From Anarhynchus alexandrinus (taxonomy: Eukaryota; Chordata; Aves; Charadriiformes; Charadriidae), in contig VUYV01000069.1 in assembly GCA_008711295.1 (NCBI GenBank), positions 2,034,372 through 2,098,371 of the forward strand: a DNA stretch of 64,000 nt, read 5' to 3'. The position numbers and the translations under genes were made by a program. Every line of letters starts with the position of its first letter. Within the stretch, counting starts at the first letter, position 1. Under the pieces are notes generated by a model. That model searched no databases, was not told the DNA's origin, and saw nothing but the letters and a program-made list of their open reading frames with translations. Below, one piece after another: positions 59,401-64,000 of this stretch.

Positions 59401-61426
59401 TTGACTGTTCTGATAACTCTAATATTCTTTACCAGAAGTCTCATGTCTTATAAGCCAACAATTAAATACAAAAAGAATGGTATTGTTATCATCTCATGCA
59501 AAATGTACCTATTCATTTGAAAAAGGTCTAAGAAACTGGTGACATGATTCATATACATATGCTGGTGACATGATTCATCGCATTCTACCTTTTGCAATTA
59601 GGCTGGATCTACATTATTTCTGAGAGATAATTGTCTATCCCCTTTCTTAAAAACCTCTAAGTATTGCTGTTATGGGGAGGTTAAACTTCTTTCTATAAAT
59701 GATTACCTTGAAAGATTGTATGAGTTTGGAACCAGGTTTAAAGAGGTAGCTGAAAGAGTAATTATAAAAGTACTAACTAGATAGCTGCTCGGCATTATAC
59801 AAGGAAACACAGTTTGTATTCTGTTGTTTATAGAGAGGAAAGTTGGGGGTTTTTGTTAAGAAATGCTGCAATAATAAACACTACTGTATAGCGTTTGATG
59901 GACAGCTTTTCTGGGAAGTAGACGAATGCACCTTAAATTAATACAAAGATTTTATATTTTGCATATGTAAACATCATAATTATATGTCTAATTAGGCATG
60001 CAACCATGCTTTTAAACTATAACAGGTGATACCTAACAGCAATAGAATAGTGGCATACTTAAATAACAGCCTAGAGAGAACTGGATGAGCCAGAGGCACC
60101 GGCATCTATTTAAATATGCTATGCCATTTTCAACATAATTAGTTATCTAATTGCAAACCCAAACTTAGTCAATGCATTTGCGCATGTAATTAATTACAGT
60201 TTGTTTAAAAGCACTTCATTGGTAGTGCTTTATTTTCATTTCCTGCAAATCACATTACCAATGGATAGATTTGATTTTCAAAAACAACAGAGAGAAATAT
60301 ATAAAATGAAGAAAGGCATTAAATATAAGAAGGCACTCTAGGGTAATATATCATTAGTGCTATCTAGAACTTCAGAAACACACCTTTTTTTTCTGAAACT
60401 ATTTTAACTATTTCAAGCTGCAATACATCTAAATGCTAACAGTTATTTGTTAAAAGACTCTAAGCTTTCTATGTAAACAGAGCATTAATTATATAGGTCA
60501 CATTCACATTGTAAACTTCATGCAGGCAGGTAATCATGACCAAATAAAACCCTTATTTACTGGTATTTATTATTTGTGTCATACTAGCATCCAGAATCTC
60601 TACCAGCAGATCTGGAATTACTATGACAGCTTTTCTATCATTATGTCCCAAGAGGTTTACAATCAAAATATGAAAGTTGCACTGGCTGCAAATCAGTATG
60701 CAAGCATACAAAGAAACAAGGAGCAATACAAAAGCATCTTCTGTAAAGTTGCAAATATTATAAAGATTGTCACAAGCGGATAAGCAACTGGATTTACAGA
60801 GGTTTATCTTTCTTCTTTTTTCCTTTTTTTTTTTTTTGTGAGAAACATCAAAGCAACTAGACAGTATTTACTCGAATTATTAAATTACTGGTCAGGGAAA
60901 TTCTTCCTCAGGCTGAGAAGAGGCAGAAGCCAAGTTCTGTGTACTACAAGACAATGCAGAAAATAATAAAGGACTGAAAACAAAGAAAGAACTGAGTCTT
61001 GAGAATGATCTTGTGCGACTTGTGTGTGACAAGACGATTTATGGGTGGACCCAAAGAAACAGAGATGACAAGATAAATCTATAAGCAAGAAGAGTCCAAG
61101 TCCCCTCTCTAACATCCCCTCCCCAAAAAAGTGTATTTAAGTTTGTAAAGACCAGAGAAGTCAGAGCTACAGTAGTCAAGTCTAAAGCCTTTACTAGACT
61201 TCTGAAGAGACACAGATCCCACACACACATTGCAAAGCTATAAAATATCCTTTGTGATGAGAGCCTACAAGGCATAATTGTAGCCTGATATGAGGACTGA
61301 CAAAATCATGCAGTGGATTTTGGCATGTTGACCCGAGTAAGATGAAACACAACCAGAGACAGTGTGACACACACCGAGAAAGGAAATTGCGAGACCAGCC
61401 TGAATGTAGGGCAAATAAGAGCCCTG
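59401..61426. other. Unannotated intron, with AT-rich homeodomain-like motifs
   Basis: 59,600-59,720 faintly resembles the complement of an old CR1 3' region (TTTCTTAAAAACCTCTAAGT), likely a relic. 59,880-60,300 is rich in TAAT/ATTA, including the palindrome TGTAATTAATTACA at 60,185-60,198. No exon seen. Confidence 0.4.
59536..59578 (+). repeat. Two-copy 26-bp-period repeat
   Basis: CTGGTGACATGATTCAT occurs identically at 59,536-59,552 and 59,562-59,578. Confidence 0.9.
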
Positions 61427-61590
61427 GAATCACAGAATCACACAATCATGCAATGGTCAGGGTTGGAAGGGACCTCTGGCGATCATCTAGTCCAACCTCT
61501 CTGCCAGAGCAGGCTCACCTAGAGCAGGTTGCACAGGATGGCATGCAGGTGGGTTTTGAATGTCTCCAGAGTCAGAGACTCCATGAATGG
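61427..61590 (-). mobile_element. CR1 LINE 3' end
   Basis: On the plus strand, GAATCACAGAATCACACAAT is the complement of the tail. Next come GGGTTGGAAGGGACCTCTGG, ATCATCTAGTCCAACCTCTC, CACCTAGAGCAGGTTGCACA and GGTGGGTTTTGAATGTCTCC. The copy is truncated at about 61,590 in the 3' UTR/ORF2 end. It is sense relative to IMMP2L and of the same tail class as 57,003-57,102 in the opposite orientation. Confidence 0.92.
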
Positions 61591-64000
61591 ATGTCAAATC
61601 TTGAATAGGTGTTAAATGAGAGCTGCTGATTACACATCCACAAGGAGGTGTCAGGGAGGCAGAACACGATTTTACTTTGGGCAGTTGGAAGAAGATCTGG
61701 AATACAGATAACGCTGTCCTGCAATTATACAAATGACGTCACCTTAGCTAAACTTAATGATGGCAACAGCACAATATATACCCAGAACCCTGGAAAAATG
61801 TTTAAGAAAACTTACTTACGCAGAGCATCAGGTCACAACTTAAAGCTGATTCAGTGATGGGGGGGGAAAAAACCACAAAACCCTCAAAAAACTTGGATTT
61901 TATACTAGACACAAGTTTTGAATGCACGGAAGAAAATAAACTATAGCTGATAGATGAAGCAAGATAAGAACAGAATAATGGTCTTGAAATTTGGCTAGCG
62001 AGACTTTGCTGAGAAAAGTTGCAGGAAAAATGGGCAAATCAAACTGAAGAGTGCCTATGACAGAAGCGCAGGCCAGGGACATGAGACACTGATCATAAAA
62101 AAAAAAGTTCCGTTGTTTTATAGGTCCGAAAAGAGATTAAGCGAAATGAGATGTGTTAGAAAGACAGTTGGGATCAAGGACAAGTTTCTTTAAGACAAAC
62201 AAGAATAATGAGTCAGACTGAGGGCAAAGAGCCAGATAAACAGGATTAAAAATTCAGAAGATTAAATAAAAGAGGATGAAGAATAAAAATTCATGAAAGA
62301 GCAGAGATGACAGAGAAATACAATTGACAAAAAAATGTTGCATCTGTGACTACAGGAAGAAGGAGAAAAAGTTGTAGGAGAAGAATAGGAGGTAGTAAGA
62401 AGGAAAAGGAGGGAACCAGGAATCACCTTTATCCCATGGAAACCATTGTATTTGCACAAAAACTAATAGAGTTGAGAGAAGAATCATATACATGTATAGA
62501 ATTAATGGAAATGTTTATATTTAATTTTGTGAAACCTTTAAAGGCAGAAAAATCTTGAAATGTATTTATCTTCCAATGGTTTATCATTGTCTCTTTTAAA
62601 AAAGTGGTGGAGTGACTGGGGGGAGTGTAGAGCTGCTAGGAGTTACTAACAGCATAAAAGAAGGGATATTACTAGACAGAGAGATGTGATGCGATCGCAC
62701 GGTCAATTAGGCCTTGTGTTCAGTGCACAACGTGCCCTTTCCCATTAACACTATTACTTTTTATAATGATTATTGTCCAGAAGGAATTTTCACTGAGCTC
62801 CTTCTCCAACAGCACCCACGACAAAGGAAGAAAAGGGACAGTGCCTAAGTGAAACAATTGGCACACAAAATCTCTAGGGAAAGAGGGAAAGTAAGAGATA
62901 CACCGGTTCAGAAAATGTTCAAATAGCTTAACTTTTTCTCTTCTCTCTCTTGCCTGGAGAAGTGCTTTTCATGTATGCATGTAAAAGCACTGAAACTCTT
63001 CTAAATAGCTGTGCTCCCTCCTCCTCCTCCTCCCAGGTAGGAAAAGAAAATAAAATTTATTGGCTGCAGCAGACTTTAATTCCATTCTATCTTGTCATTT
63101 TTACTGTAGGAGTTGCTGCAGCTTTGTCTTCAATGCGACTGGACTCCTTTTGAACTCTCCTTAAAATGGCAGTTATGGCAGTAGACAACCCTGCTCTTCC
63201 AGCCATGGGTACCACCAGGCAACTGTGAACACAATTTTATGTACATATATACACACTCATATATAAAGTTATACACATGTAATTATACACATATAAAAGC
63301 GTATCTAATAATAAAATATATATTATATATTTTGTACTTACACATAGAATATATGTCTCTGTGTATATACATATGCTTTTATACAACAAAATCTCCATAT
63401 ATTGGGGACAAAATAAATAAGGGGAATTTAAGTTAGTAACTTGCTTCCCAAGATTATATCTAGACCCTCTTCAAATGGCTATCTCTGCACTGCCAACTGC
63501 AATCACTGAAAACTGATGAAAATGACTTTAAATACCATGACATTGTGAAAGGCTGTGATTGTGGAAAGAAATTACCTTATCTTGAGCCTTCTGGTCTCAC
63601 TTTATTACCTTACTATGGGAGCTTATAACTGATGCAGCTCTGTATCCCCAAGTTTCAGTTTCCTCCGTGGTGCGTAGTATTTTAAGTTCTGGACTTCTAA
63701 CTGTCCCATTAGTCTATTAAAATGAGATTCAGCCTAGTGCCAAACTATAGGTCTCAGGAACACTTCTTAGCTTCCAGATCACCCCTGGTCCATCCTAGTC
63801 CTACGTTAGTACAAGACTCACAAGTATATCCTATCATCGCCTTCCCTTCTTACCTTGGAAAAGAAAACCAAGTATACAAAGGCTAGAAAGGAAGCACAGC
63901 ACAAACTACGCAGAATCAAAGACAAGGGGTGCATTAAGGTACATACATGCTAGGTAGATTAGACATCATTTCATTTCTAACTCTATATGCATTTCTGGAG
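61591..64000. other. Unannotated intron
   Basis: Purine-rich patch at 62,345-62,415, CTC triplet run at 63,014-63,036, AT-rich TATA-type low complexity at 63,240-63,420. A perfect CRE-like TGACGTCA lies at 61,734-61,741. No exon or further transposon recognised. Confidence 0.4.

Larger units (their letters stand above)
20918..64000 (-). other. IMMP2L: IMMP2L intron upstream of the exon (incomplete)
   Basis: This lies upstream of the CAG acceptor at 20,920-20,918. I saw no preceding IMMP2L exon (the part ending around the conserved GDIV) up to the window end, so the intron is at least 43 kb. It contains most of the repeats, two solo LTRs and the N-separated duplication. LRRN3, which lies inside an IMMP2L intron in mammals, was not seen here. 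Confidence 0.65.

Noticed and set aside
63014..63046. CTC-repeat pyrimidine tract followed by CAG|GTAGG, a recursive-splice-like motif
   Set aside because: On the plus strand, opposite to IMMP2L; explained by the simple CTC repeat.
1..64000. CRISPR arrays, tRNA or rRNA genes, bacterial operons, intact endogenous retrovirus
   Set aside because: None is visible on either strand; only solo LTRs and LINE remains are present.

Overview
The window is almost certainly avian nuclear DNA. It is AT-rich and has no dense coding. It carries CR1 LINE copies of the bird type, with 3' tails built on ATTCTATG octamers, and two solo LTRs that look like avian ERVL-class elements. The only single-copy coding sequence recognised is one exon of IMMP2L (mitochondrial inner membrane protease subunit 2) on the minus strand at 20,815-20,917. 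The species cannot be named from this sequence.

The gene context is two very long IMMP2L introns. The exon has a CAG acceptor and a GTAAGT donor and encodes the part of the protease around the third signal-peptidase signature. No neighbouring IMMP2L exon was found. The downstream intron (lower coordinates) is therefore at least about 20.8 kb, and the upstream intron at least about 43 kb. This fits a gene known for enormous introns.

Layout: 1-395 is a CR1 reverse-transcriptase fragment (-). 973-1,495 is a CR1 3' end (-). 5,600-5,670, 16,690-16,905 and 47,726-47,850 are relics of an old palindromic amniote repeat. 12,428-12,956 and 15,541-15,881 are CR1 3' ends (+). 29,315-29,943 and 43,642 to about 44,350 are solo LTRs. 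32,545-35,445 is a minus-strand CR1 split by a plus-strand CR1 (33,259-34,781). 39,575-40,110 is an old CR1 3' end (-). 42,575-42,690 is a MIR/L2-like relic. 51,905-54,945 is a very old plus-strand CR1 with a second old CR1 nested in it. 57,003-57,102 and 61,427-61,590 are CR1 tails. 57,046-58,221 and 58,223-59,400 are near-identical direct copies separated by one N, which is probably an assembly artefact. The remaining sequence is unannotated intron.

No operon, CRISPR array, tRNA, rRNA or new gene system is visible. The points most worth checking are the N-separated duplication, the two nested CR1 structures (one of which leaves an inverted CR1 pair inside the intron), and a motif resembling a recursive splice site at about 13,799 on the gene's strand. 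Repeat family names rest on recognising the sequence by eye, and the boundaries of old relics are approximate.
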